DNA of 64,000 bases from Streptococcus urinalis 2285-97 (GTDB lineage Bacteria > Bacillota > Bacilli > Lactobacillales > Streptococcaceae), in NCBI RefSeq assembly GCF_000188055.2, contig NZ_AEUZ02000001.1:1564001-1628000 (forward strand). Reading direction: 5' to 3'. The position numbers and the translations under genes are program-made. The notes beneath the pieces were generated by a model. The model was not told the DNA's origin and did no database searches. It saw only the letters and a program-made list of their open reading frames with translations. Of the stretch, positions 30,751-40,371 are shown piece after piece (the stretch's first letter is position 1; each line of letters begins with the position of its first letter).

Positions 30751-30980
30751 ATAACTTCTACCCAATCTGTGGCAAGTATATCACAAGGAGTTGGGGACCA
30801 CATTGAATACCCCTCCCCCTCACCAGAGACATTTATTAAGAAATAAGGCGTTACGTCTAATGATTCACCATTCACGTTAATACTATCAAATAATTGGACG
30901 AAGTTCTCAGCGCCATTCCAACCTGTTCTGACAAATTTACGTTTATCTTTTAAAGCAGGTAAAATTTCTTCAAAAGTCAT
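30747..30980 (-). CDS. DUF2829 / Tad2-domain protein
   Basis: 77-residue single-domain protein of the DUF2829 family (opening MTFEEILPALKDKRK, then RTGWNG and a late WSPTPCDILATDW block). Phage members of this family, Tad2, block Thoeris defence by sequestering the cyclic ADP-ribose isomer signal. Here it sits in a housekeeping stretch, coupled to an SDR gene by an ATGA overlap, with no phage genes near. The chromosomal role is unknown, and binding of a small nucleotide is only a family-based guess. A GGAGAG site precedes the ATG. Confidence 0.82.
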   Translation of the reverse strand: MTFEEILPALKDKRKFVRTGWNGAENFVQLFDSINVNGESLDVTPYFLINVSGEGEGYSMWSPTPCDILATDWVEVI

Positions 30981-31211
30981 ACCATTTCTCTCCTCGTCAT
31001 TTTTTAAATCTATTATACCATTTTTCTAAGATTAAAGATTTCTTCCAAATGTGCTTAATTATTCTTTCTTATTTTGTTTTAATCTTTTTACTATCTTTTA
31101 TTTATTTTAAGCGTTATCATTATAATATAATTAAAAAGAGGAATGATTATGTCGGTATCGTAATTTCATGTCAATTCATTTTTAGGATTTTTAAGATTAA
31201 GGGGAATTATT

Positions 31212-32163
31212 ATGTCAAAACATTTGGGAAAAACATTTCTATAACACTTATTTACCGCCAGCTTAACATTAACCATGATTGGTGCAATTTCGACAATCTC
31301 TCAAGATAAGGTTAATGCTGATGAAAATGCAGTTATCCAATATGGTCAATATAAAGATTACTATACAGTCATCGGGCCATCTCAAATCAACAAATCAGAA
31401 TTTCCACAACTTTACACAACGACTGAAAAAGTTTATAAACATAACGGTACGAGCAAAAATAGAGTGACCGTATCAGAGATATTCATTATTCTGATTTAGA
31501 TGGTTACAAACGATCACAAAGAGCTTACGGTATCGTTACCAACGATATGATTCAAATGTCAAAAGGGACAAGAGAACCTTGGGAAAAGAATCCATTTCCA
31601 AGTGGTTGGTATAGTTACTACACACGTGACGGTAATAAGCGCATTTCCGAAAAAGAATATGAAGAACACAAGAGTCATGTGAAAAAAGTTTCCAACAATG
31701 TTGAAGTTACACTCAAAAATAAAAAAGGTCAAGACTACACCACTCATTTATTTGTTAAAAGTCATTTGTTCGCTGATAGTTTAGGTGGTAGATCATTTAG
31801 AAATAATGTTATTACCGGAACACAGATGCAAAATGTTGGAACACATAAAGGTGGTATGCAATATATTGAGAAAAAAGTATTATCATATGTTAAAAAAATC
31901 CGAAGATTCATGTTTTTTATAGCGTTACACCAGAATACACAGATACTGAACTAATCCCACGTTCTGTTCTGGTTTCTGCATTATCATCAGATGGTAAAAT
32001 TGATGAGTCTGTAAGAGTTTCAAATAGTGCTGAAGGTTTTGATATTGATTACCAACACGGGGGACTTATTAGTAACACCAATACTAATGAAGTCACAAAT
32101 GAAGACGAAAATCAACCAGTTGAACATCCTCAAGAAGATGAGGAATTAGATGATGCAGCGTAA
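31212..32163 (+). pseudogene. secreted DNA/RNA nuclease (streptodornase/mitogenic-factor type), broken
   Basis: Restored, it would be a ~315-residue exported nuclease: signal peptide (SLTLTMIGAISTIS), a central catalytic stretch with KSHLFADSLGG (the DRGH-like motif with catalytic His) and NVITGTQMQN (metal-binding Asn), and an acidic tail. Lesions: TAA at codon 11 inside the signal peptide (31242-31244), a frameshift at about 31480, and loss of one A in a seven-A run (31892-31898). AAGGGGA precedes the ATG. It resembles streptococcal DNases such as MF/Spd. With three independent lesions it should be inactive. Confidence 0.85.
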
Positions 32164-32167
32164 TCAT

Positions 32168-32201
32168 AAAAAGACTTGCTAATTATAGCAAGTCTTTATT
32201 T
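32168..32201. terminator. bidirectional terminator, nuclease / corA-like
   Basis: AAGACTTGCT ... AGCAAGTCTT stem between convergent genes. Confidence 0.8.
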
Positions 32202-33110
32202 TCGACGATAATCCATCAAAAAACTCAATATCGCAGCCATAACAAACCAGAGAACTACTGCAATTCCTATGACAATTAACCATCCTAATGGAGTTTTTGT
32301 TAAAATACTAGGTAATGGAACATTTATCCCAAAAAAACCTGTTACCATATCAGGTACTGTTAATAAAATGGATAAGAGTGTTAAAATTTTCATGGTATCG
32401 TTTAGCTCATTATTTAGAATATTATTATAAGCATCATCTAATTGACCTAATACTTGAGACGACAACTGTGTCATTTCAAGTAACTGTCTAGCTTCAATTA
32501 CCGCATCTTCAAGCTGCTCTTTTTCATCTTCAGTCAATTTAGACATCAAAGGCTGACTTTTTAATTGATTTAATAAAAGTGTGTTTTGCTTACTAGCTGA
32601 AACCAAATAAACAAGTCCAGTTTGTAAATCAGATAATTCAAGCAATTCTTTTTTACTGGTCCGTTGCCGTAATAAATGATTTAAACGATTTCGTTCTTGA
32701 TTAAGAGATTCAACTGTTGGAAAATAATTTTTAGAAATCGTAAAGAGTGCGATAAATAAAAATTGAAATAAACTTAAATCCTCTTGCTTACGAAATAAAT
32801 GATCTAATTGTTCAATAATGTAAGCATTTTTTTCGTTAAAAATACTTACTATTTGATTTTGATTGACAAAAAAAGTCATAGGACTTGTCTGATAATGAAA
32901 ATCTTGCTTGGTAATATCTAAAACATTATAAATGACAACTAACTGTCCAGTTATCCGATCATACTCTAAATGAGATAATTCATTTTTATCAGAAGCATAT
33001 GACAAAATTTCACTATCAATCCCAAGTTTATCTCTCAGATAAGTCATATCTTCTCCTTGAGAAGCATTAGCAACTATCCATTTAAATTTTGTATTTTTCT
33101 TCTCTAACAC
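32196..33110 (-). CDS. CorA-family divalent cation transporter
   Basis: CorA-type Mg/Co channel, 304 residues: a long cytoplasmic N-terminal domain with helical arms, then two C-terminal helices (about 245-265 and 275-297). The pore motif, normally GMN, reads GIN here (GFFGINVPLP), so ion selectivity may differ. The C-terminus is basic (MDYRRK), as usual. Translation starts at GTG with GAGGAG upstream. Confidence 0.88.
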   Translation of the reverse strand: MLEKKNTKFKWIVANASQGEDMTYLRDKLGIDSEILSYASDKNELSHLEYDRITGQLVVIYNVLDITKQDFHYQTSPMTFFVNQNQIVSIFNEKNAYIIEQLDHLFRKQEDLSLFQFLFIALFTISKNYFPTVESLNQERNRLNHLLRQRTSKKELLELSDLQTGLVYLVSASKQNTLLLNQLKSQPLMSKLTEDEKEQLEDAVIEARQLLEMTQLSSQVLGQLDDAYNNILNNELNDTMKILTLLSILLTVPDMVTGFFGINVPLPSILTKTPLGWLIVIGIAVVLWFVMAAILSFLMDYRRK

Positions 33111-33146
33111 CTATAAACTCCTCGCCAAACATTGTTTTTAGTATAA

Positions 33147-33170
33147 CAAAAAAAGAGCAAAAATGCTCTT
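33147..33170 (-). terminator. terminator after the Fem-type gene
   Basis: AAGAGCA-AAAA-TGCTCTT with seven T on the minus strand. Confidence 0.8.
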
Positions 33171-33177
33171 AATTCAA

Positions 33178-34413
33178 CTAGAATCTTCTTAATAGTCTTT
33201 TAACGGTTTGAATGGCTTTATATTTTAATGGTGATGGGTAATATCTAAATTTACCTGGTTTTTCAACAACATAACCATTAAAATTCTGTTTAAATCTCAA
33301 TACCCCATCTGAACCATCAAAAACACCTTGAATCCCTAAGAAATTATAAAAAGGGATACCTTTTTCCAATGCTTTTGTCATGACACGTTCTTGCAACACG
33401 ACTGGTGCATAAAATCTATTGAATTCCGTATAAGAACCGCTAAAAAGATACACTGCTTCATGAGGTGTGTAGATAAACAAGCTTCCAGCCATGACAACAT
33501 CTTCTTCACCATGTTTATCTATCATATCATTTGCTTCAGAAATTCTGGTCTCAAAGGTTGATAATTGCTTTTCTAATTGCGCTTTTTGTTTATTTACTTT
33601 AGCTGAATTAACACCTTGTGCAATTTTTTCATTTAGCTGGTTTAATTCAGTCACAATTTCATGTTTACTTTGATTCAAATGACTTAAATAATCTTTTAAA
33701 TGAATACTTGCTACAACAAATTCACAGTTATCCTCAAAACTATCGTAAAAATCTTCATAGTAATCAAGTGATTTATCAGAATAATCTCTTCGTTCTGATG
33801 TTGAAGATGTGATTTCTTTAAACAGTGATAATTCTTCACGCTTTAATTGACGAATTTGAATTCCAAATGATGAAGCTTTATTAGCTAAAGGACGTCCTTT
33901 TTTACTATAAGATTTACGTAACGTTTCTGATGTTAATCCAGATAAATCTTTTACATAATGCCAATTAGGCTCCCCACCTGGATAACCAGTTTGTAGTCCA
34001 TCGTGGTGATAACCTAATTTTTTCATCATTTCAATAAAGTCATCATCTTGATCATCATTGGGATTACCATTAGTATCAAAGGTTTGATAATTATTATCTG
34101 GTTTGATAATCAATTCGAGTGCCTTATTGGATTTAGCATAGGATTTTAAACTTTCAAAAAATGGTTTAAGAAAGGCTTTGTCTTTGAATGCTGGACCTGT
34201 GTTCATCTCCATATGCAAACCACCTGTCATGGCCTTACTGTATAAAAAACCAGCAACTTTTACTTCATTATCAACTTGATAGCCTAAGTATGTAATCTCA
34301 AAACCTCTTTTTTCCAAAAGACTTGCCATCTGAGTCGTTTGAGTGAAGGATACTTCTTTAAATGTAGATAAGGAGGATGCATAATCCTCTTTACTTAATT
34401 GTATTAATGTCAT
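33178..34413 (-). CDS. FemAB/MurMN-type aminoacyltransferase
   Basis: Transfers amino acids from aminoacyl-tRNA onto the lysine side chain of lipid II to build peptidoglycan cross-bridges. 411 residues with a duplicated GNAT-like fold, interrupted by a coiled-coil helical arm (about residues 240-300), the hallmark of Fem proteins. Residues YNFLGIQGVFDG near the C-terminus are typical. Which residue it adds, Ala or Ser, cannot be told. It is next to metG but separated by a terminator. Confidence 0.9.
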   Translation of the reverse strand: MTLIQLSKEDYASSLSTFKEVSFTQTTQMASLLEKRGFEITYLGYQVDNEVKVAGFLYSKAMTGGLHMEMNTGPAFKDKAFLKPFFESLKSYAKSNKALELIIKPDNNYQTFDTNGNPNDDQDDDFIEMMKKLGYHHDGLQTGYPGGEPNWHYVKDLSGLTSETLRKSYSKKGRPLANKASSFGIQIRQLKREELSLFKEITSSTSERRDYSDKSLDYYEDFYDSFEDNCEFVVASIHLKDYLSHLNQSKHEIVTELNQLNEKIAQGVNSAKVNKQKAQLEKQLSTFETRISEANDMIDKHGEEDVVMAGSLFIYTPHEAVYLFSGSYTEFNRFYAPVVLQERVMTKALEKGIPFYNFLGIQGVFDGSDGVLRFKQNFNGYVVEKPGKFRYYPSPLKYKAIQTVKRLLRRF

Positions 34414-34475
34414 TTTATTTCCTTATTGATTAAATTCAGCATTAATATTATAACAAATTAATAGTTTGTAAGATA

Positions 34476-34506
34476 GAAAAAAGGAGTCAAATAAAACTCC
34501 TTTCTT
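34476..34506 (-). terminator. terminator after metG
   Basis: AAAGGAGT ... ACTCCTTT stem directly downstream of metG. Confidence 0.75.
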
Positions 34507-34509
34507 AAA

Positions 34510-36522
34510 TTAACCAATTATTGAACCATTTGGTATGGATTGATCAACTGTTAAAACGTTTAATTTACCATCAAATTCAGCTGACAAAATCATCCCTTGA
34601 CTAATGTATTTTTTCATCATTTTACGTGGTTTTAAATTTGCAACAATTTGTAATTTTTGACCAACTAACTCTTGTTCATTAGGATAAAATTTAGCAATTC
34701 CAGATAAGATTTGGCGATCATCAGAATCTCCAGCATCTAATTTAAAGCATAATAATTTATCAGAACCTTCTACTTTTGAAACAGCTTTTACTTCAGCAAC
34801 TCTAATTTCTGCTGCATCAAATGTTTCAAATTTAATTTCTTCTTTTGAAGAAGTTAGTGTGACATTTTCTGGAAGCCACTCTTCTTTGGAATCACTCACT
34901 TGGTTTTTTGAACCACTTTCCATTTGTGATTTGATATATTGTATTTCTTCATCCATATCTAATCTTGGGAATATTGGTTTTCCTTTGGTGACTACGGTTA
35001 TGTCATTAGGTAGTCCAGCTAATGATAGATTTTCAAGATCAAATTGACCTTTTAATCCTAATTGTTCCATGATGGCATTTGATGTTGACATCATGAAAGG
35101 TTGTATTAAATGAGCAACAACACGTAAACTTGCTACTAAATGTGACATGACAGATTCTAATTCTTCTAGACGAGAGTCATCTTTTGCCAAGACCCAAGGT
35201 GTCGTTTCATCAATATATTTATTTGTTCGTGAAATGATTGTCCACACTGCCTCAAGAGCTCGTGGGTAATCAACGGCATCCATTTGTTTATAGTATTCAT
35301 TGATATTTGCTTCAACAGTTTGCGCTAATTCTTGATCAAAGTCTGTTACATTTTCTTTATATGCTGGTACTTTTCCATCAAAATATTTATTAACCATTGC
35401 TACAGTTCGGTTTAAAAGATTTCCCAAATCATTAGCAAGTTCATAATTGATGCGACCAACGTAATCTTCTGGTGTAAAAGTTCCATCAGAACCTACCGGC
35501 AATGAACGCATGAGATAATATCTAAGTGGATCTAGTCCAAAACGTTCTACAAGCATTTCTGGGTAAACAACATTCCCTTTTGATTTAGACATCTTGCCAT
35601 CTTTCATCACAAACCAACCATGTGCAATAAGTCTTTCAGGTAATTTCATATCTAACATCATTAGCATGATTGGCCAGTATATTGAATGGAAGCGAAGAAT
35701 ATCTTTTCCTACTATATGGAATACTGTTCCATTCCAAAACTTATCAAAATTGGCATCATTTTCTTGTCCGTAGCCAAGTGCAGTCGCGTAATTAAGTAGT
35801 GCATCAATCCATACATAGACAACATGTTTTGGATTTGATGGTACTTTAACACCCCAAGTAAAAGATGTTCTTGACACTGCTAAATCTTCTAGACCAGGTT
35901 CAATGAAATTTTTTACAATTTCATTCATACGACCATCAGGTTGAATGAATTCTGGATGTTCATTAAAGAAAGCGACCAAACGGTCTGCGTACTTCCCTAA
36001 GCGTAAGAAATAAGACTCTTCTGAAACCCACTCAACTTCATGTCCAGATGGTGCAATACCACCTGTAACATTACCAGATTCATCACGAAAAACTTCATCT
36101 AATTGACTTTCAGTGAAAAATTCTTCGTCAGATACAGAGTACCAACCTGAGTATTCCCCAAGGTAAATATCATCTTGCGCTAATAGTTTTTCAAATACTT
36201 GTGCCACGACTTCTTCATGGTAGTTATCTGTAGTTCTAATAAATTTATCGTATGAAATGTCTAATAATGACCATAGCTCTTTTACTTCTTTAGCCATTTC
36301 ATCAACATAGGCTTGTGGCGAAATCCCAGCTTCTTCAGCTTTTGTTTGAATTTTTTGACCATGTTCGTCAAGTCCTGTTAAGTAAAAGACATCATGATTC
36401 ATCATACGTTTATATCTTGCCAACACATCACAGGCAATCGTTGTGTAAGCTGAACCAATATGTAACTTTCCAGATGGATAGTAAATAGGAGTTGTAATAT
36501 AGAATGGTTTTTTAGTAGACAT
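34510..36522 (-). CDS. metG: methionyl-tRNA synthetase
   Basis: Charges tRNA-Met. The HIGH-like motif HIGS is at residues 21-24 and KMSKS is near residue 300. A C-terminal EMAP-type tRNA-binding/dimerisation domain (last ~110 residues, starting [14 protein letters not shown]) is fused, as in other streptococci. 670 residues from the ATG, preceded by AAAGGAA. I see no T-box leader upstream. Confidence 0.97.
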   Translation of the reverse strand: MSTKKPFYITTPIYYPSGKLHIGSAYTTIACDVLARYKRMMNHDVFYLTGLDEHGQKIQTKAEEAGISPQAYVDEMAKEVKELWSLLDISYDKFIRTTDNYHEEVVAQVFEKLLAQDDIYLGEYSGWYSVSDEEFFTESQLDEVFRDESGNVTGGIAPSGHEVEWVSEESYFLRLGKYADRLVAFFNEHPEFIQPDGRMNEIVKNFIEPGLEDLAVSRTSFTWGVKVPSNPKHVVYVWIDALLNYATALGYGQENDANFDKFWNGTVFHIVGKDILRFHSIYWPIMLMMLDMKLPERLIAHGWFVMKDGKMSKSKGNVVYPEMLVERFGLDPLRYYLMRSLPVGSDGTFTPEDYVGRINYELANDLGNLLNRTVAMVNKYFDGKVPAYKENVTDFDQELAQTVEANINEYYKQMDAVDYPRALEAVWTIISRTNKYIDETTPWVLAKDDSRLEELESVMSHLVASLRVVAHLIQPFMMSTSNAIMEQLGLKGQFDLENLSLAGLPNDITVVTKGKPIFPRLDMDEEIQYIKSQMESGSKNQVSDSKEEWLPENVTLTSSKEEIKFETFDAAEIRVAEVKAVSKVEGSDKLLCFKLDAGDSDDRQILSGIAKFYPNEQELVGQKLQIVANLKPRKMMKKYISQGMILSAEFDGKLNVLTVDQSIPNGSIIG

Positions 36523-36680
36523 AAAATTCCTTTCGGGGCTAATGAAACCCATATTTTTTATCGTCGTTCACTATGAAGGATAGTTAACTTGATATTAGTA
36601 ACAATTGACATTATACCACATTCTCTTTTATAAATGACAGGCTAATTCAATTTAACAATTCACTTACCATTTTAGATTAA

Positions 36681-36716
36681 CAAAAAAAGAGTCGCTAAAG
36701 CGACCCTTTCTTTTTT
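36681..36716 (-). terminator. terminator after tRNA-Ser
   Basis: GGTCGC-TTTA-GCGACT stem with a strong T-run just past the tRNA 3' end on the minus strand. Confidence 0.85.
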
Positions 36717-36718
36717 AA

Positions 36719-36807
36719 GGAGGATGTGGGATTCGAACCCACGCACGCTTTTACACGCCTGACGGTTTTCAAGACCGTTCCCTTCAGCCGGACTTGGGTA
36801 ATCCTCC
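36719..36807 (-). tRNA. tRNA-Ser (anticodon UGA)
   Basis: Cloverleaf with acceptor stem GGAGGAT/ATCCTCC, a long variable arm typical of serine tRNAs, TGA in the anticodon loop (CTTGAAA), and GGTTCGAATCC in the T arm. It reads UCA and, by wobble, other UCN codons. No CCA is encoded. It is 89 nt, between metG and tehB, with its own terminator. Confidence 0.97.
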
Positions 36808-36959
36808 AAAACTAAAAGTAGTTTATCACAAGATGAATAATATAGCAACCATCATAGACTATTTTATAAAATATATTACTTAACTAGGTAATTTTCTTGA
36901 AATATGATACTATTTTTATATAAGTCACATAAAACTAAAAGTTATGGCGAGGAAAATAA

Positions 36960-37832
36960 ATGATAGTTTCATCCAAGCAACTCATTCCTTATAAAATGCT
37001 TCCAATTTGGACTAAAGAAAGTTTACCAAGTGCTGTTCAACAAAAGCATAATACTAAAGAGGGCACTTGGGCAAAGTTAACCATAATATCAGGAAAACTA
37101 AGTTTTTTAACCTTAAATTCTGAAGGTGATATCCTACACACTGATGTCTTCACACCAGAAACAGAAACACCTTTTATTGGTCATGATATTTGGCACAGAA
37201 TTGTTCCTGAAAGTGATGATTTAGAATGTTTTTTAACCTTCTATTGCTTAAGAGAAGACTATTTTGAAAAGAAATATCAGATTGGCCGAACACACTCAGA
37301 AGTACTTGAGATGACACCTCTTCTGACGACATCGAGCCAGATATTAGACCTCGGTTCTGGCCCTGGACGAAATTCTCTATATCTTTCTTTACTTGGACAT
37401 GATGTCGTTTCTGTTGACCTCAATCATGATAGTCTTGAAAAATTAGAACATATTGCTCTAAATGAAGATTTACCCTATGCTGTCAGAACTTATGATATCA
37501 ATCAAGCCAATTTACATGGTCAATATGATGCTATTATTTCAACTGTTGTGATGATGTTCCTAAATGCAGATAAGATTCCAGCTATTATTTCAAATATGAA
37601 AAATCAAACCAAAAAAAATGGGCTGAATTTAATTGTTTGTGCTATGGATACTGAAAAATACCCATGTCACATGCCATTTTCATTTACCTTTAAAGAAGGT
37701 GAGCTTAAAGACTATTATCAAGACTGGGACATTATTAAATACAACGAAAATTTAGGTCATCTTCATAGACTTGATGAAAACGGGGAGCCTATTGCTTTAC
37801 AATTTGCAACCTTACTAGCTCGAAAAAAATAA
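36960..37832 (+). CDS. tehB: TehB-type SAM-dependent methyltransferase with N-terminal cupin-like domain
   Basis: Tellurite-resistance protein TehB family, 290 residues. The N-terminal ~90 residues form the TehB-associated DUF1971 cupin-like domain, followed by a class I methyltransferase with the SAM motif LDLGSGPGRN. It methylates tellurite or another metalloid in some bacteria; the physiological substrate here is unknown. GAGGAAA precedes the ATG. It reads into exoA, which follows after about 100 bases. Confidence 0.9.
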   Translation: MIVSSKQLIPYKMLPIWTKESLPSAVQQKHNTKEGTWAKLTIISGKLSFLTLNSEGDILHTDVFTPETETPFIGHDIWHRIVPESDDLECFLTFYCLREDYFEKKYQIGRTHSEVLEMTPLLTTSSQILDLGSGPGRNSLYLSLLGHDVVSVDLNHDSLEKLEHIALNEDLPYAVRTYDINQANLHGQYDAIISTVVMMFLNADKIPAIISNMKNQTKKNGLNLIVCAMDTEKYPCHMPFSFTFKEGELKDYYQDWDIIKYNENLGHLHRLDENGEPIALQFATLLARKK

Positions 37833-37935
37833 AAGGAGATCGTTGATCTTCTTTTATAACAACTTTAAATACGACAAATTAGCATGTCAAACTATTTTTT
37901 GTTACAATGAGAAAAAAACGAAGAAAGTGATTCAT

Positions 37936-38769
37936 ATGAAATTAATCTCTTGGAATATTGATTCCCTAAATGCGGCGCTAACAGCCGAATCTCCACGTGC
38001 ACTACTTTCACGTGCAGTCATAGAAACCATTGCAAAAGAAAATGCTGATGTCATTGCTATTCAAGAAACAAAATTATCTGCTAACGGACCTACCAAAAAA
38101 CATTTAGAAGTTCTTCTTTCATACTTCCCTGATTATAGTAATGTATGGCGTTCTTCTGTAGAACCTGCCAGAAAAGGTTATGCCGGTACAATGTTCTTAT
38201 ACAAAAAAGAGCTTGAACCAAAAATAACCTTCCCAGAAATTAAAGCACCAACAACAATGGATGCTGAAGGTCGTATTATTACACTTGAATTTGACAATGT
38301 TTTCATCACACAAGTCTACACTCCAAATGCTGGAGATGGGCTTAAAAGATTGGCAGATAGACAAATTTGGGACGAAAAATACAAAGAGTATCTTATTTCT
38401 CTAGACAAACAAAAACCTGTTTTAGCAACTGGTGACTACAATGTCGCCCATAAAGAAATTGATCTCGCAAACCCTGCTAGTAACCGCCGTTCAGCAGGAT
38501 TTACCGATGAAGAAAGACAAGGCTTCACTAGTCTTCTTGAAGGAGGATTCACTGATAGCTTTAGATATGTTCATGGAGATGTCCCTAATGTCTATTCATG
38601 GTGGGCTCAACGTAGCAAAACAAGTAAGATTAATAACACAGGATGGCGTATTGATTACTGGTTGACTTCTAATCGTGTCAGCGAGTTAATTACAAAATCA
38701 GAAATGATACATTCTGGAGATCGTCAGGATCACACTCCTATTTTACTTGAAATAAATCTTGAGTTTTAA
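37936..38769 (+). CDS. exoA: exodeoxyribonuclease III / AP endonuclease
   Basis: Mg-dependent AP endonuclease of the ExoIII family for base-excision repair, 277 residues. The catalytic Glu lies in IQETK (residue 44), and the C-terminal DHTPI contains the His. I start at MKLISWNI; the upstream in-frame extension lacks similarity. It is followed by a DNA-alkylation repair gene after 18 bases, so the two form a repair pair. Confidence 0.95.
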   Translation: MKLISWNIDSLNAALTAESPRALLSRAVIETIAKENADVIAIQETKLSANGPTKKHLEVLLSYFPDYSNVWRSSVEPARKGYAGTMFLYKKELEPKITFPEIKAPTTMDAEGRIITLEFDNVFITQVYTPNAGDGLKRLADRQIWDEKYKEYLISLDKQKPVLATGDYNVAHKEIDLANPASNRRSAGFTDEERQGFTSLLEGGFTDSFRYVHGDVPNVYSWWAQRSKTSKINNTGWRIDYWLTSNRVSELITKSEMIHSGDRQDHTPILLEINLEF

Positions 38770-38787
38770 TCTGATTAGAACAAATAT

Positions 38788-39450
38788 ATGAACGAACATC
38801 TATTTACATTATTAGAAAAGCGTTTTGAAAATGTTTCAGATGCTGATAAAGCTAAACAAATGTCTGCTTACATGAGGAATCTTTTCTCTTTTTATGGTAT
38901 CAAAACACCTGAACGTAGACTAATTTACAAAGATATTATAAAAGAAGCCAAAAAGTCTAAAATCATTGATTGGCAACTTTTAGATAAAGCTTGGCAGAGT
39001 CCAAAACGTGAAATGCATTATTTTGTATGTGATTACCTTAAAGGTTGTCAAAAACTATTGATCTATGAAGATATTCCACACCTATTGTCTTTTGCCAAAA
39101 CAAATCAATGGTGGGATACTATTGACCATTTCGACCGTATTCTAGGTCGAATCAATGATCCAAGAATTAAAGAATTTATGATTGATTTGTCTCATTCTGA
39201 TGATTTTTGGTTACGACGGATAGCAATTGACCATCAATTAGGTGCAAAAGACAAAACAGATACTGAACTTCTAGCACTAATTATCTGTCAAAATTTTGGA
39301 AGTCAAGAATTTTTTATTAATAAAGCAATAGGATGGAGCTTGAGAGATTATTCAAAGACAAATCCTGAATGGGTCAGGAATTTTATCAAGGAGCACAAAT
39401 CTCAATTAGCACCACTTAGTATAAGAGAAGCCAGTAAATATCTAAACTAA
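38788..39450 (+). CDS. AlkD-type DNA alkylation repair protein
   Basis: HEAT-like helical-repeat DNA glycosylase family (AlkC/AlkD), 220 residues, that removes bulky or positively charged alkyl bases. The block WWDTIDHFDRILG near residue 110 carries the conserved Trp and Asp of AlkD. It is probably cotranscribed with exoA; its ribosome site is weak. It ends at a terminator shared with the convergent ArsC-like gene. Confidence 0.9.
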   Translation: MNEHLFTLLEKRFENVSDADKAKQMSAYMRNLFSFYGIKTPERRLIYKDIIKEAKKSKIIDWQLLDKAWQSPKREMHYFVCDYLKGCQKLLIYEDIPHLLSFAKTNQWWDTIDHFDRILGRINDPRIKEFMIDLSHSDDFWLRRIAIDHQLGAKDKTDTELLALIICQNFGSQEFFINKAIGWSLRDYSKTNPEWVRNFIKEHKSQLAPLSIREASKYLN

Positions 39451-39479
39451 AAAAAGAAGGGTTATACCTTCTTTTTTTA
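39450..39479. terminator. bidirectional terminator, alkD / ArsC-like
   Basis: AAAGAAGG-GTTATA-CCTTCTTT with A- and T-runs between convergent genes. Confidence 0.8.
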
Positions 39480-39833
39480 AGATTCAAATAAAGTCTGATA
39501 AGATTTCCTAGCACCAATTTGCACTAATGTTCCATCTTTAATCAAAAGTGGTCGTTTGATTAACATACCGTCTTTTGATAACATGTCAGCAGCTTGATCA
39601 ATAGTCAAACTATCTATTTTATCTTTTAGTCCAAGTGATTTATAACGATTACCACTCGTGTTAAAAAAATTTTTGAGCGTAAAATCGCCTTGATTCATCC
39701 AGGTTTTCAAAAGTTCATCTTTTGGTGGATTTGTTTTTATATCAATTGTTTCAAAGTTTGAAACATACTGTTTCAGTTCTTTTTTTGCTCTTTGGCAAGT
39801 ACTGCATTTCGGATACTCATAAAAAGTAATCAT
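39477..39833 (-). CDS. ArsC/Spx-family thioredoxin-fold protein
   Basis: Small thioredoxin-fold protein of the ArsC/Spx family, 118 residues with a CSTC redox pair at residues 10-13 (CxxC). It is closer to YusI/YfgD-type putative arsenate reductases than to Spx, but a regulatory role cannot be excluded. I start at MITFYEYP, with AGGAG upstream. The gene overlaps the ogt 3' end, so it is coupled to ogt. Confidence 0.8.
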   Translation of the reverse strand: MITFYEYPKCSTCQRAKKELKQYVSNFETIDIKTNPPKDELLKTWMNQGDFTLKNFFNTSGNRYKSLGLKDKIDSLTIDQAADMLSKDGMLIKRPLLIKDGTLVQIGARKSYQTLFES

Positions 39834-40320
39834 CTTTTTTCTCCTCTTTTTCATGATTTAGAAGCCATTTTTTACAATCCACACCAGCTACATAACCTGT
39901 AAGTTCCCCATTTTTCCCAAGAACTCTATGACAAGGAATGACAATAGCAATGGGATTTCTTCCAATTGCTCCTCCAACTGCCTGAGCAGATTGACAATTC
40001 ATTTTTTTTGCTAACTCCCCATAGGTGGTCGTATGACCAAAAGAAATATCTTTTAGAGCATACCAAACCTTTTCTTGAAAAGGGGTCCCCTTAGGCTTTA
40101 TAGAAATGTTTTTTAGGGTTCTGTCATCACCAAGAAAATAATCATCTAAAGCTAATTTAACCACTTTATGAATCGCTGTTTCATCTTCAACAAGATCACT
40201 ATTTTCAAAGCCTTTTTCATAATATTTTTGATCATGAAAGTATAACCCACAAAGTGAGCTATCATCACATATGATTGATATTTGCCCAAGTGGGGATTTA
40301 TAATAAGATTTATAATACAT
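39817..40320 (-). CDS. ogt: methylated-DNA--protein-cysteine methyltransferase
   Basis: Suicide repair protein that takes O6-alkyl groups from guanine onto its active-site Cys in IPCHRV. 167 residues: ribonuclease-like N-domain, then the MGMT domain with GTPFQEKVW. It starts at an ATG six bases after a TATAAT box and without a ribosome site, so a leaderless mRNA is likely. Its promoter lies inside the serA terminator. With exoA and alkD nearby, this stretch is rich in alkylation repair. Confidence 0.93.
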   Translation of the reverse strand: MYYKSYYKSPLGQISIICDDSSLCGLYFHDQKYYEKGFENSDLVEDETAIHKVVKLALDDYFLGDDRTLKNISIKPKGTPFQEKVWYALKDISFGHTTTYGELAKKMNCQSAQAVGGAIGRNPIAIVIPCHRVLGKNGELTGYVAGVDCKKWLLNHEKEEKKDDYFL

Positions 40321-40326
40321 AAATTC

Positions 40327-40354
40327 ATTATAATAAAAATGTTATGAATTGCAA
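40327..40354 (-). promoter_or_regulatory. ogt promoter inside the serA terminator
   Basis: TTGCAA, a 16-base spacer, then TATAAT ending six bases before the ogt ATG. The -35 sits in the loop region of the serA terminator hairpin (40336-40370). Confidence 0.5.
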
Positions 40355-40370
40355 TCCATAACATTTTTTC
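40336..40370 (-). terminator. terminator after serA
   Basis: AAAATGTTATG ... CATAACATTTT inverted repeat, with T-rich flanks, right after the serA stop. Confidence 0.7.
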
Positions 40371-40371
40371 G

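Noticed and set aside
36523..36680. T-box leader for metG
   Set aside because: I could not find the conserved T-box sequence or a specifier loop; the leader is short.
37843..37935. Longer start for exoA
   Set aside because: The extra 31 codons do not resemble ExoIII, and the promoter-like region lies inside them.
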